Of a stretch of DNA of 64,000 nt, positions 1 through 12,426 are shown piece by piece. This DNA comes from Cryptomeria japonica (Eukaryota; Streptophyta; Pinopsida; Cupressales; Cupressaceae). The stretch's first letter is position 1. Every line of letters begins with the position of its first letter. The notes under the pieces are model-generated. The model saw only the letters and a program-made list of their open reading frames with translations. It was not told the origin of the DNA and ran no database searches. The stretch spans positions 479,167,157-479,231,156 of the forward strand of contig NC_081412.1 of assembly GCF_030272615.1 (NCBI RefSeq). Direction: 5' to 3'. A program made the translations under genes and the position numbers.

Positions 1-847
1 CAATCTCCATGGATCATCATTGTGCAGGTCTTGCACAAAAGCATAAAAAAATTCACCCGATTTAGTATGTTTAAGGTCCCATTTGGGAAAAAGCCATAGG
101 ATATAATCATTACCGGAGGCCAAATTGTATTTTTGCAGACATTTCAAAAGTTCACCATGCTTCAAAAAACCTGGTATAACAGAGTCACCCACAATAATCT
201 TGAGCAATTCAAAGGACTAAAGACCATCCAAGAGTTTGATAGGAATATAGAGAGGAGCTGGGAGGGAAATAGCAATCGAGGAGCCGAAGGGGACAAGATT
301 CATTCCCCTATTACATTTTTCATGGCATCTAAATGATCAGAACAAGACACTTTGAAAACCCTACTGCTTTCCCCATCATCCAGCGTTTCTACAAAAGGTA
401 ATCCCCCCCTTTTTGGTTTCACTGGGACCCTAAAGTTTTTCAGGTAATGGTCCATACTCAAGAGGAATTTGAAAATGCAGCCCTCTTTTGAGATATTTAA
501 AGCCCCAATTACCAACTAGATAAATGGAAAAGTCGGGTAAACAAGAAACTATTACATAGAAGAGAAAATTTGTGATAGATACTTTTTACTCGAACATATG
601 ACCGCTTGAAAGCAACAGAGGTCGAGTAGTTTAAACTTGAAAGGAGCACCAAGCCAAACTCCCACAATTCATGCCGAGTAAAATCACCACACCGCAATGA
701 ACTCTTCGACCAAACACCTTCAATTAATACCTTGCTTGTATATGCTGGAATAAATAAATAGGGAAACTTATGAACATTTCCATAAACGACAATCATGAAA
801 AGATATGCGATATCAATATCGTAGCTTGGATTAAAGAAGGTTGCCAT
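1..847 (-). pseudogene. Unidentified degenerate coding relic, runs off left edge
   Basis: On the minus strand two adjoining stretches stay open: 847-509 (112 codons) and 515-300 (71 codons), in different frames. Beyond them, protein-like sequence seems to continue to base 1 through further shifts. Visible segments include VPVKPKRGGLPFVETLDD and a hydrophobic, aromatic-rich first part. I do not recognise a family. It lies downstream of the 3' end of the LINE on the same strand and may be an older element that the LINE entered. Frame changes and stops show it is not an intact gene. The alternative is chance open frames in AT-rich DNA. Confidence 0.3.
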
Positions 848-1386
848 CCCTGAATGATTTATTGCAATGACATTTGCAGAAGTGGAGTGCGAATATACTT
901 GTAGAAGTCAAATCCATATAAGCTCGCATCAAATATTGGGAGCTTAGTTGTCCTCGGGTTTTGCGGTACAAAACAAGTGTTGCCAAGTAATTAAGCAAAA
1001 ACATGCGGCCATAGAATGAAGATTGATGTATGTGTTGGCACTCGTGTGAGTAGTGGAGTAGGCTGAGTCACGTACGTGGGCATTATTGCATTTTCAAAAT
1101 GCATTAATGTGAGAAATCTTGCAAATATTTGAATGTTAGCACCTCAATCTTCAGATGTCGTAAATGTGGGGACTTGCGAAGGCAACGTGAGCTATCACGA
1201 ACTGGAGAAGAGCCATGTCAGCCATTTTAGTGGAAAGTTTGAAATATCTTTTGATGATGCCAATAACGCCAGCTAGACTTGAAAAAATTATATAATATGA
1301 CAAAATGATAGTCGACAAAGGGTCGAAAATTGTTCCTGCAAAACAAAATGAATTAGTAACAAAAGTAGTTGACCTTGAACCAATTA
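848..1386. other. No gene seen; LINE 3' flank
   Basis: This stretch follows the RNase H stop of the minus-strand LINE. It probably holds the LINE 3' untranslated region and the junction with older sequence. I see no clear poly(A) tail (a T run on the plus strand), no target duplication and no convincing coding frame. Confidence 0.4.
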
Positions 1387-4300
1387 CTACATCATGTCAT
1401 CTCTTAAGACTTGTAAATGTCTCTGAGGCATAGTAATGTCATCTTTCACAAATGTGTCAAATTCACCTGCTTGAGCAATAGCTATGTTTGCTAATTCATC
1501 TGCCGCTTTATTGGCTTCCCTGTATACACGATTGGTCTGATATGAATCAAAATCATAGAGAATTTGCTTAACTTTTTGCAGAATATGGGCAATCTTCCAG
1601 TTACAAACTAATTGCTCCCTGTAGGCATTGATAATTAACAAAGAATCCCCTTCAATTAAGAGCATTTTAATATTCAAATCCCTTGTTGTATTTCTGCTTG
1701 ATTATTCGTTCCTTCAGGAAGCTTAATTGATTTAGCTTGGAGTAGCTATCCCTTTTGATCTCTCAATAGGATCCCTGCTCCAAAAAGACTTGGATTACCT
1801 TTTGAAGATCCGTCAAAATTCAGTTTAATATAATTGCATTGGGGAGGTAGCCATCTAACCTTACTTCTATCTATCTTAACAAAGTTTCCAACATGCTGAC
1901 TTCCTTTCAATGGTAAAGAAAGTTGAGGCCATAACTTTAAGTGAGATGCATCCCAATCTGTGAAGTCAGATGATACATTCTTTGACTTGGAAACATAAGC
2001 ATTTGTAATTTCACATAGGGATTTTTCAATTCCAACAAGAACATATATAATTGATGAGGATTGTTTTATGAAAATCCTTTTGTTCCTCTCCCACCATATA
2101 GACCAAATTGTAGTGGAGGGGATAATTCTCCAAATACTTGCAAAAAAAGAGCTTTTGTGTAGAATAGACCATGCTAAGAACATGTCCCACAATTTTTATG
2201 GTGAAGGTGAATGCCATTGAAGTTTTGATTTCACTTTCAAAAGAAAAAAGAATAATGAAGAAAGAGATGATCTATATCCTCAATTGGCCCATTACATAGT
2301 ACACAAGGAAAAGGGGCTTGGGATATCCCTAGCTTAACTAAACGATCACTTGTGAGGATTCTATGTTTCAATGATATCCAATTGAAACATTCCAGCTTTA
2401 GGAAGAATCCATAGAGACCAACAAAAGGTTAAAGCTCTTTGGACATTGAATTGACCTTGGCAAGCTATTGCAGCTTTATACCCAAGTTTGACTGTGTAAT
2501 GTCCTGTCTTAGAAGGTGCCCAAATGAGATTATCATTTTGAAAAGTAACAAAAACTTGTCAACTTTCAATAGCCGCAGTGAGTTGTTCTTGAAGATTTGG
2601 AGACAAAAATGGAGCTTCCAATTTTTTCTAGCATACTTTACCTATTTGTGTGTCTGTAGGCCTAAAATAATCCTTAACCTTTGTGTCAATTGTTTGTGAG
2701 AAGTATTGTTGAGCTTCATGGAATCCACAAACAAAATGCAGAGATGGATAAGCATTCCATGAATCACACCAAAAAGAGGCTAACTCTCCATTATGAATTT
2801 GCCAAGTGAGGTGAGGTAAAATCAAATGTCGGCAACTTAGAATGAAGTTTCGCACAGGTGATCCACAAGGAGTATTTTGAATAGTGAAGATTCTAGACGA
2901 GGAATTTGAATCTAGATACTTTGCCTAAAGTAATGTAGCCCAAATTGTTGATGGTTTTGCATACATATTCCACACTACTTTTGCTCCCAAAGAAATATTT
3001 CTAGTCATTAAATTATGTAGACCTACACCACCTGATGATTTATTGGAACAAATACTATTTAATGAGATCAAAGGAATCTTCTTCTTCTCATCAATATTGC
3101 CTTTCCAAAGAAATGACTTGATTAACTTTTCTATAGCTGTAATGATTGGTCTTGGTGCTTTGAGAACAACCATATGATAATTTGGGATAGTTGATAATAC
3201 TGTCTTGATCATTAGAATTCTACCCGATAAGGAAATCCATCTACCTTTCCAAGAAGAAATCCTCTTCTAAATAGCTTGAATGACCTTATCCCAATATGAA
3301 GCTCGAGAGACTCCAATGAAGGGGATGCCTAAATACGAAGACGGTAGATCAACCTGTTGGAAGCACAAGATATCCTTGAGTGACTTCTGTTTATTGATAT
3401 CAGAATTGAATATATATTTTTTTACTTGAGGATTTATTTTTTGATTTGAAGCCAACATATATGTCTCGAATACATTCTTTATACTTTTGGCTTCCACCTC
3501 TAATGCCTGTCCAAAAAGGATTGTGTCATCTGCAAACAAAGAGTGTGTAACATCAATCTGGGTGTGTTGAATTCTTACCCCTTTCCATAGCCCTTGTGAG
3601 TTTGACTTCTTGATAGATCTACTCAATGCCTCAGCCAAAATGATAAATAATAAAGGAGACAAAGGATCTCCTTGTCTGATTCCTTGAGAAGAAGGAAATA
3701 ATCCTGTTGTTGATCCATTGATTAATACTAAGAATTAACTCCTAAAATACACGCATATATCCATCTTCCCACATTTCTGTTCAAACCTAACTTATAGAAG
3801 ATATCCATAAGGAAATCGCAATTGACTCTGTCATAAGCCTTCATCATGTCGAACTTAATGATTAAAGCTTGTAGCTTATCAGTAGATATTGAATGTAAGA
3901 TTTCATGTGCAACAATGGCACCCTCTGATGTCTCCCTTTGTGGAACAAAACCTCCCTGTTCAGGTGATATTATAGTTGGAATGAGATGCTTCAACCTCAT
4001 ATATATAGCTTTTGTGAAGATTTTATAAATAGTATTGCACAATGAAATTGGTCTAAAATCAGAAAAGGAAATTGGAGATTGAACTTTTGGGATAAGGGCA
4101 ATGTGGGTAGTATTGAATTGGTACATCATACTACCAAATCGTCCAAATTCTTCCAAATCTTTGAGTAGGTCAAAACATATGAAATCCCAACATTTAAAAA
4201 AAAAAGAGAGCAGTAAAACCATGCAAACCCAGAGCCTTATCTGGGGTCATAGAGAAAACAACCTTTTGGAGCTCTTCCATTGATAAAGGTGTTGATAAAG

Positions 4301-5612
4301 ATCAATTATCATCTTTTGAGATAATAGAAGGAATGCAATCAAGCAATTGGTTCCTAGCCTGAAATATTTTATCAGATTGGTAGTTCGGGGCTAAGAGAAG
4401 ATTTGAGAAAAAATTGACCGCCTCTTGCTTAATATCTTCTTCACCCACTAATTTTTGACCAGTGATACTATCTGAAATTGAAAAAAGAGTACTTTTTGCT
4501 TTTTGAATTTGAGCTGATTTATGGAAGAATTTTGTATTCTGATCACCTTCTTTAAGCCAAAGTTCCCTAGATTTCTGTCTCCAATATATCTCCTCTTGTT
4601 GAAAGTTCTTCCCACTTCGCTTGTAGTGACTTTTGTTGAAGAAAAGAGGAAGAATCCATCCCATATTGTATAATTTTCTCATTCATGTCATGCAATTGTT
4701 TAGATACCAATTCCTTTTGGGAGAAAATATTTTTAAACACATTGCTATTCCAATCTTTTACTTGAGTTTTAATATATTTCAACTTATGAAATAGCTTGAA
4801 TTGAAATGTACCATCCACTCTGGGAGCATGCTTCCACCAAGTGTTCAATAGAGGTAAGAAATCTTGATGTCTAAACCACATGGCTTGAAACTTAAAAGAC
4901 ACCTTAATTGGTAAAATAACATTTGGAGCGTGCAACATAAGACTGATCGGAAAATATGGAAGAATTTCAGATTGAAGCTTGTATTTTTCTGCAATCCACA
5001 TTGCAGATGTCAAGAATCTATCTAGCCTGACTGCAATATGAAAATGGCCTTGCCTTTTATTTGTCCAAGTAAAAGAGCCATTTGTAGGAACAATATCAAT
5101 AAATGTATTGTTTTGAATAAAGATCTGAAAGTCACGCATGACTTTAGTTGGAGGTATAATGCCTCCAATTTTTTCAAACAAGGACATAATTACATTGAAA
5201 TCCCCAACTAGAATCACTTTGAGGGACTCATGTTTCTCAAGGAAAGATTCAATATCACCCCATGGCATACCTTTAGCTTGAGTGGAATTAGGAGCATATA
5301 CATTTATTAGGATAAATTGCAAATCAAATCAAACAACTTTGAATGCTTGCCAATTTGGGGATTCCACTAAATGTTGTAAGGAGAGAGATGTTGACTTCCA
5401 TAATGCCAACAGTCCCCCAAAAGCACCATCAGATGGTGTATGAAAAGCTGACCTGCACCCCACTTAGACAAAACAACCTTATAAGTCTCTGCTGACAATT
5501 TTGTTTCTTGAAGAAAAACAACGTTTGCCCCACAAGAATCCAATTGACGCTTGATGCAAGCTCCTTTGCCAGGGGCATTAATACCCCTGACATTCTAGGA
5601 AACAATTTTCAT
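1387..5612 (-). pseudogene. LINE ORF2: endonuclease, reverse transcriptase, RNase H
   Basis: ORF2 nicks the target and primes reverse transcription there. The start MKIVS at 5612 is followed at once by a TAG where this family usually has Trp. Endonuclease landmarks are INVYAPN and VGDFNVI (about 5205); the usual SDH motif is degraded to SLMLH. Reverse transcriptase landmarks are FRPISLCN, FDMMKAYDRV (catalytic Asp block) and SLFADDTILF near 3525. A zf-RVT-like segment with CVLCNGPIEDIDHLFL lies near 2330-2270. RNase H begins LNFDGSSKGNPS (about 1830-1800) and ends with EANKAADELANIAI near 1480. Several frameshifts and stops make it non-functional. Confidence 0.9.
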
Positions 5613-7575
5613 AAACACATCGGAGAGCTATTGGCTCCCCTCTGTCTCTTTTTGATACTGTCATTCAAAGTTATTTGTCTCCCTGACACAATCTCTTGTT
5701 GAGTGATGAGCTCCAGTTTCTTCCTTCCACGTTTGTTTGGAGATTTAACTTGATTAAGCAAGGGGCTTTGTTGGATAGCCAGAGTTGTTGTGAAGTTAAC
5801 GTCCATTTCATCTTCTACTAAGGCCTGTGAGCTTGGTGGGGGTGATGATGAAGAAGGCCCCATAAGTAGGAGAGGTTCTTCAATAATAGGAACAGAGTCC
5901 CCTGCTTCTGTATCCAAAGCCAATGGAGGCTGATGGGAAAACGATTCCATAACCAGATTAACTTCACAAGAGATTGACTTAGGAAAAACTGCTTCGGTAT
6001 GCAAATCTGATGATTCTTTATCCATGTTAAAAGGAAAGGCAGGATTGGTTTGTTGCTCATTTTCAAAACGGAGCAAGTGGGAAGGACTTTCCATACTTAA
6101 AAGAGAGTTTGCATCAAATGCCCCCCATGTCAATGTTGATGCAACAGAGTTAACCTGAATCTTTGAAAGCTTAATATGTGGAACATACAAGTGGAGAACC
6201 AAGCTGTTAAACAAGGTAGCAAGATGTGTCAATGTACAAGACATTTTGGTTGGCTGTTGAAGATTTGTTTTCAAACATTTTTTGGAAATAGGTAGAGAGA
6301 TATGAATCGTGGGTGAATTACTTGTAGACCTTGAAGAGGAACCCACTTCGCTGATGGAAACATACCCCAAATCTGAGCAAAATACAATTTCTTTTCCCTT
6401 ATGAGTATTACTAATGGAAAGGTTTGAACGTGCCTCCTGAGGGGCAATATGTTGCTCAATCTGCATACATTTCTTGCTAGAATGACTTGAGAGGTGACAA
6501 ATTTGACAAGCATTGTGGGGGCTTTCATAAAACAGTTTTTGAAGGTAAAGACCATAGGACGATTTAAACATCAATTTTTTTGGATAGTCTTATCCACATT
6601 TATCATTATACAAACCCTAACCAGCAGAAGAGGGTTAGCTAAAAAATGCATGTCATGTTCTACAAAAACCCCAATCTGATTTGCTAAAACCTCCATAATG
6701 AATGGTTCTCTATATTCCAGAGGGAGGGACCAAAGTTGGATCTAGAAAGGTACAAATTTCATATGATGGGAGCGAGGATTGAAATTCGGGGTCCATGTAG
6801 TCAAATATAAACCAGACCCTTTAAAAAAGCAAGATTTTATTGCCAAAACATCGAGTTTTTCTTGAACGGAAGAGAAAAAGACAATAAAAAACTCGGATCC
6901 TTTATCAATGTAGAACACCTAGTTCGCTCCATGCCAATGATCAAAGACCCACGCTTTCAAGTCTGCAATCTGAGGAGAGAAACACCAGAACTTGCCAATA
7001 AGCGTTGTATTACTCAATTCTTGTATTTGAGAAGAGATCATATTGTTTGGCAGAAACACTTGTGGTATTGGTGTTTGTCGATGCGATTTCCCAATTTGAC
7101 GAGAACGTGCATTAGAAAAACCTTGTTGATGGTGTTTCCCAACAGATCAATGATTCTTTGCAGAAGATAATGGAGTCTACTCCCTCACATAACCTTTTGA
7201 AACCGGAATGTTATTTGGAAAGGTAGTTGGACAATGGGAACCAATGACCTTGGACCTCTGATTACGCAAATGTGCAAAATATTTGTCCCGATTTAGCAGA
7301 ATATTATTTGGGAAAGACTTGTGGAGCAGGATATTATTTGGGGAAGAAAGAAAACCTTCTGTATCCAGCTCACAAATGTCAAAGACTGGCTTATGTGTGT
7401 AATCTAGCCTCCATGGATTCCATGGTCTATGAGTTAGATTCACACTTTGTTGTATAACCCTATTCCATTTTCTACCTGATGACCTCGAAGGTTGAGCCCA
7501 ATTCTACTCGCCTTTCTGTTTTTGAAAAACATGACTGTTGGGTTGTTGCAGCTCATATTTCGGAGCTCCACCCAT
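5609..7575 (-). pseudogene. LINE ORF1 (DUF4283-like, CCHC RNA-binding protein)
   Basis: LINE ORF1 proteins bind the element RNA in the ribonucleoprotein. The first ATG is at 7575. A Gln/Asn-rich N-terminal part leads to the segment PIPQVFLPNNMI, then a DUF4283-like region at about 6990-6570 with the landmarks TTWTPNFNP and WSLPLEY. The CCHC knuckle CQICHLSSHSSKKC (C-x2-C-x4-H-x4-C) lies near 6523-6482, followed by a Ser/Pro-rich tail and a basic C-terminus. In-frame TAG and TGA stops occur near 7503, 7200 and 7150, another stop lies within the DUF4283 region, and a frame change falls between about 6990 and 6574. The stop at 5611-5609 overlaps the ORF2 ATG. Confidence 0.85.
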
Positions 7576-8900
7576 CTTTTTGGCTATCGATGAGCTGATG
7601 TATAATATTAAATTAAAGTGAAGAATGTTGGGTTAATTATTAAGTTGATTTAACAAAAATCCTTCCAACATTTGTGAGATTTATTCATTTTATTATAATA
7701 GGTAAAGTTAGGTTTTTGAAAGGGCCCAAACCCTTTTACAAGAATACAACATAGATTAAAGATGGTCCCAACACAAACAACACAAACAACTAAAATGTAC
7801 AAGTGACGGAATTCAACAACAAAAAATAACATAAAAAAGCACACGAGATTTACATCTCAATAACATGTGAACAAAAATAATAGACTTCATAGAAATTTTC
7901 TTTAATACATTACCAACTTCCTTATCCTCACAAAGAAATTGCAGATGGTCCTTATAGTCTCATTATCCAATTCTACAACCTCTTTCTCTTTTTGCTTTTG
8001 TTATGACCTTGTCCTCTTTCAAGGGCCCTCAAATTCAATTAGTTATTTCTTTTTAGGAAGCAAGTTGATGTAGCTCATGGAGATGTCAGTGATGGAATTC
8101 TTAATTGTGGTATTTTTTATAAGGGCCACTTTGTGCAACAAGCATAGTGGTGCATCCTTTTATTCTCCATTTGACACATTTTGGCATTCAGTTCATTAAT
8201 TTCCGCAAACATGACTAAAATTCTTGGTATCCTTTTATTCCATTTGAGAAAATTTTAGTAGTAACATTTACTTAAGGTGATTCATCATTGATATGTTTAT
8301 GAAGCATGGCTATTCTCTCCATTATTTCATTTTCATTATTAAACCATTTATGGATGCATTGTAGGTTAGAATTATATTATAAAGCTTTAAACTTGGAATC
8401 AAGCTCCTCATAGATAGAAAAAATGTTGTCATCAACAATCTTTTCAATGGTACATTTATCCTTCCTCTTCCCTAGATTAATACACTCTCTAATCTTGTTA
8501 TTAGTCACATTATATAAGGTTGCACATCTAGGCTAAGAGGTCCTCTCAACTATGTTAGGTTTACCTTTATTTTTGGCAATTGACACCACCTCATTCTCAA
8601 GGGGGTCAACAACAAAGAGCCATAACGATAGGTTTAAGAGAGATAGTGGACACACCTAGAATAGCTCTAATAGTTGGTTTAAAAGTAGATGAAGTGGAAG
8701 CCAAAATTTTAATCGTGATAATTCCTACCAAGGAAAGTGGGATTACAACTTGAAGTTCTAAGCTTTGTGAATCTTAAGTGTAGTATTAATACCTTGGTTA
8801 CTTGATAGGAGAATGAGTAAAGGGTCTACTAATATGTGGTATCTTAATAATAATCAAGAATGCATCAACAATAGTTATGGAGTGGATTTTTTTTAATGGT
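7576..8900 (-). other. Decayed minus-strand repeat, J family (unidentified)
   Basis: AT-rich sequence with short minus-strand protein-like segments rich in Lys, Glu, Asn and Met, such as MERIAMLHKHI, that suggest an eroded coiled-coil protein. Plus-strand text near 8755-8805 (aagctttgtgaatcttaag...) resembles 54945-54990, linking this stretch to the J sequence around element F. There are no recognisable catalytic motifs and no LTR or terminal repeat. The boundaries are approximate. Confidence 0.3.
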
Positions 8901-9224
8901 GCTCTTGTTTTCGTCCTTGACTATATTGTTGCATGTGATTCAAATCACCTTCTCTTGCCTACTTCTCCTATCTCCCTTAACACGTTTCTAGGAGGTGTTT
9001 CCCTCCAACGTAGCTTGTTGTTGCTGTGATTGTCAATATCCCCTACGGTTTCCAACAATACTCTTGCTTTGACTACTATCTGGGGCCTACACTTTTGTGG
9101 TTGTATGTGAGGGTTGCCCCCTCTATAGTTTTGGGAGGTTTCATGTTATCAGTCTATTGGTAACTCCATTGGTTGCTTCTTGAAAATTGATTATTCTACT
9201 TCATACATGGGGTTCTCCACATTT

Positions 9225-10037
9225 TGACATGTTCAAGGAAGGGAGATCCAATGAAGGACATCCCCGCCTTGCAGTTCATAACACAAAACACCAAGCAAGA
9301 TACTGACATAACACAAAAACACTATGGAAGATACCGACAACCAGTAACAGATCACAAGATATAACCGATAAGCAATTGTAACCGGTAGAAGAAACACAAG
9401 ATATAACTGATAAAAAATAAATCCATCATTACAATCATTTAAAGAATTACATAAGCCTTCAACGGCTACACATGCTAGACCGCAGCCCAGGATTACCAAA
9501 CAATCCATGCAACACAAATCTAAGATCCACAGATCTTCTGCTCAACAACTATGCCTCCAGTAACAATCTGCACTGTTTTGCACTGATCCGGACTTCAGTC
9601 CCTCCCGGACCAGAATCTCTTTGGAAACTACATCTTTGCTCGGTCTCTACTTTCTTTGACCTCTGTCCTGCTAAATGAATCTCTAAAATTTCACTTTATA
9701 CCATCCGCAAGCATTAACAACTCGATCAATTTGGTCAAAGACCAACCGGTTCATGATGAAACGTGCAAACGATAACATGTCGGCCCAAATCACCAAGAAC
9801 ATCTTCAAATGCATAAAACTTCATGTGGTCCTCCGGGAACATCAAACAAGGCCCAAAATAACATCGCTCAACGATCTGCAAGTTATGGAAACCACCCGCA
9901 ACCCGATTCATCTTTATTCCATACACTGCAAAACCAACCGGTAAGAACACACCAATATTGGGCGAATATCGGGATCTATGTCTCACCGAGATCAAATCCA
10001 AGGTGCCGGTTTGAACTACTCCGGTGCTCCTGCATCA
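9225..10037 (-). repeat. 3' LTR of element G
   Basis: It matches 10397-11190 over most of its length with scattered substitutions and small indels. The LTR start reads TGATGCAGGAGCACCGG on the minus strand at 10037. The left end is set by the TSD CATTT. The relation of the last about 10 bases to the other copy is loose. Confidence 0.85.
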
Positions 10038-10379
10038 GATTCTCGGTGTTAATTGAAAAGTGAGCCCCATCACTTGATCTGGTTCAACGATCTATCAGTA
10101 GGTACTTGGAATTGCCTCAGCGGTTCGACAGTCTGACTATAGATTCTGGTTGCCTCTCCTCGGCAATCTATCGGTCCACCCTGCAACCTGCCTCAGTTCG
10201 ACGATCTGTTCAAGTCTCCACCCACTAACTGCCTCAAGATCAAGCTCTAGGTTCAATGGTCTTCTTGTAACCCTTCTACTGCCTCACGTTCAAGGATCTG
10301 AACAAGTCTACAAGTTGCGTCAACTTCCCTTCCAACCAACTAGTACATAACCAGGTCTTCTCCGATTAACAGGTTCACA

Positions 10380-10394
10380 CCAGCTTTGATACCA
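10380..10394 (-). other. Primer-binding site of element G
   Basis: The minus strand reads TGGTATCAAAGCTGG. The expected complement of the initiator-Met tRNA 3' end is TGGTATCAGAGC, so one base differs. It directly follows the 5' LTR. Confidence 0.8.
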
Positions 10395-10396
10395 CT

Positions 10397-11190
10397 TGAC
10401 GCAATCAAGGTAGTGAGATCCAATGAAGGACATCCCCGCCTTGCAGTTCATAACACAAAACACCAAGCAATATATCGACATAACACAAAAACACTATGCA
10501 AGATACCGACAACCGGTAACAAATCACAAGATATAACCGATAAGCAACCCTAACCGGTAGAAGGAACACAAGATATAACCAGTAACAAATAAATCCATCA
10601 TTACAATCATTTAAGGTATTACATAAGCCTTCAGCGGCTACACATACTGGACCGCAACCCAGGATTACAAAACAATCTACGCAACACAAATCTAAGATCT
10701 GCAGATCTTCTGCTCGACAAATGGGCCTCCGATAACAGTCTGCACTGTTCTGCACTAATCTGGACTTTAGTTCCCCCCCGGACCAGAATCTCTTTAGAAA
10801 CTACATCTTCGCTCAGTCTCTACTTTCTCCAACCTCCGTCCTGCCAAGTGAATCTCTAAACTTTCCCCAACAACTCGATCAAGTTGGCCAAAGACCAACC
10901 GATTCATGATGAAACGTGCAAACGATAACATTTTGTCCAAAATCACCAAGAACATCTCCAAATGCATTAAACTTCATGCAGTCTTCTGGGAACATCAGAC
11001 AAGACCCAAAACAACATCGCTTAATGATCTACAAGTTATGGAAACCACCCGCAACCCGATTCATCTTCATTCCATACACTGCAAAACCAACCGGTAAGAA
11101 CACACCAATACCGGGCGAATACTGGGATCGATGTCTCACCGGGATCAAATCCAAGGTGCCAGTTTGAACTACTCCGGTGGTCCTGCATCA
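10397..11190 (-). repeat. 5' LTR of element G
   Basis: Partner of the LTR at 9225-10037. The minus-strand LTR start, TGATGCAGGACCACCGG, is at 11190. Its end at 10397 lies two bases from the primer-binding site, the same spacing as in elements F and I. Confidence 0.87.
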
Positions 11191-11800
11191 CATTTGCTTG
11201 CATTTAGGTGGATATTGACATCTCTGAGCCTCTTCATGGAGATGTGGTTTTGATTGTTGGGGATAGGCTTGGACTCAACTCCTTGATTATGAGGGCCTCC
11301 CCTTTAGATGTCATTGGTGCTTCTCCATCAACCACTTGGCTACAAATTTTCCTCTCACGTCACAAGGGCTTTTCTACGTGGTGGAATGATGGTAATTAAG
11401 ATCACTTAACTAATCATGCTCTTGATTCTTCGTCAGATGACTTTTAAGATGATGACATGCCTCTTGCTTCCAGTGTGACTCTAATGCCTTCAAACTCTAT
11501 TATGGAAATTCCTGTCCTCTCCTTGCAAATCATCATGCAGTTGGTTTCAAACCAACTCTAGACCCATGTGGTGGATGACCACCTTTCTCCTTCTTATTCT
11601 TCTCGTGTAGCTAAACTGCTTGTGGAAGAATCCCCTCAAATTCACATTGTCTTGCACACGTGGATTTTAATGTCTCCTAGACTATTGTAAAGAAGAAGAA
11701 ATGTATTCCTAAATCACTACCCCAAATTCATAATCATGTGTTGGGTGTTAGGTCTACTCGTTATAGGATTGGTATTGTCTAAGTGGGATCCTGATGGTCT

Positions 11801-12426
11801 TGTTGGAAACCTAAGTTGTTGTGTTATGTTGTCATTGATTTTGATGTAAGGATGGTGTAGTAGAAGTTTCAATATGCATGAAAGAGTATTTATGTGTTTT
11901 GGTATTGTTTAATTATCTTATAGAGATGTAAGGATGGTGTAGTTGAAATTTCGATATGCAGGAAAACGTATTTATGTGTTGTGTATGTGAAGATTATGTG
12001 TATGGTTCTAAATATAATGTCTATTTTATGTGTATATTGCAATATCATATTTGCAAGTCCTTTTGTTTAGATGGTATAAATGGGTTGTTGTTTTCAACAG
12101 TAAAGTTGTTTGTCAAAACAATTTCAGAGAATGCTTGGTGGCTTTTGAATATATGGATTCAAATGTTTTGATTTTGGGGACATGCACACATAGTTTGTGC
12201 AGTGATCTAGATTAGTTTTTCAGGTGATGATTTGATTGGCAAGTGGAGTTATGATGTTCTGAGTTCTGTGTTGTCAGTTGGTTTGGTTTCTAGTAAATTA
12301 TGGTGTTATATCCTGCTTAGATCATATTCATTTGGTTTGGGTTTTCTTTGGAGAATGCGTTTGGTTACTGTTTTGGGTCTCAACATGGCATATGGAGATC
12401 CGCTTTGTGTAATTTTCAATATAGAT
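11801..12426 (+). repeat. 5' LTR of B, first part
   Basis: Starts TGTTGGAAACCTAAG, like 31791. It contains two copies of a unit running from 'gtaaggatggtgtag' to 'gtatttatgtg' (about 11845 and 11927); the 3' LTR has at least three. It is cut at 12426 by element C. Confidence 0.85.

Larger units (their letters stand above)
1387..7575 (-). mobile_element. Non-LTR retrotransposon (LINE, L1-like with RNase H), decayed
   Basis: Read on the minus strand, the order is ORF1 (DUF4283-like domain, CCHC knuckle), then ORF2 (apurinic endonuclease, reverse transcriptase, zf-RVT-like cysteine segment, RNase H). This is the usual architecture of plant L1-type LINEs that carry an RNase H. Every domain can be followed, but stops and frameshifts break both frames, so the copy is dead. 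The 5' boundary is set at the first ORF1 ATG (7575); the untranslated leader may extend to about 7.6 kb. The 3' boundary is the RNase H stop, because no tail was found. Confidence 0.9.
9225..11190 (-). mobile_element. Short non-autonomous LTR retrotransposon G (TRIM-like)
   Basis: A complete small LTR element on the minus strand: two LTRs of about 0.8 kb around only about 360 bp of internal DNA. The LTRs read TGATGCAGGA...TCA. The internal part starts with an initiator-Met-type primer site and ends with sequence resembling the 3' end of the chromovirus F/I internal region. A perfect 5-bp duplication, CATTT, flanks it at 9220-9224 and 11191-11195. There is no coding capacity, so it must have been mobilised by another element. 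It sits inside the LINE ORF1 relic. Confidence 0.88.
8901..11800 (+). pseudogene. Second LINE, ORF1 relic, split by element G
   Basis: Joining the sequence across 9225-11195 gives a DUF4283-like ORF1 fragment. Its landmarks are FWEVSCYQSIGNSIGCFLK just left of G, then VDIDISEPLHGDVVLIVGD and WTQLLDYEGLPFRCHWCF just right of G. The knuckle RCHWCFSINHLATNF has lost its last Cys. This is a LINE ORF1 of a different subfamily from the one at 5.6-7.6 kb and in the opposite orientation. Stops and shifts are frequent. The 3' side is cut at 11800 by Copia B. No ORF2 is visible, so it was probably deleted. Left of about 8950 the assignment is weak. Confidence 0.7.
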
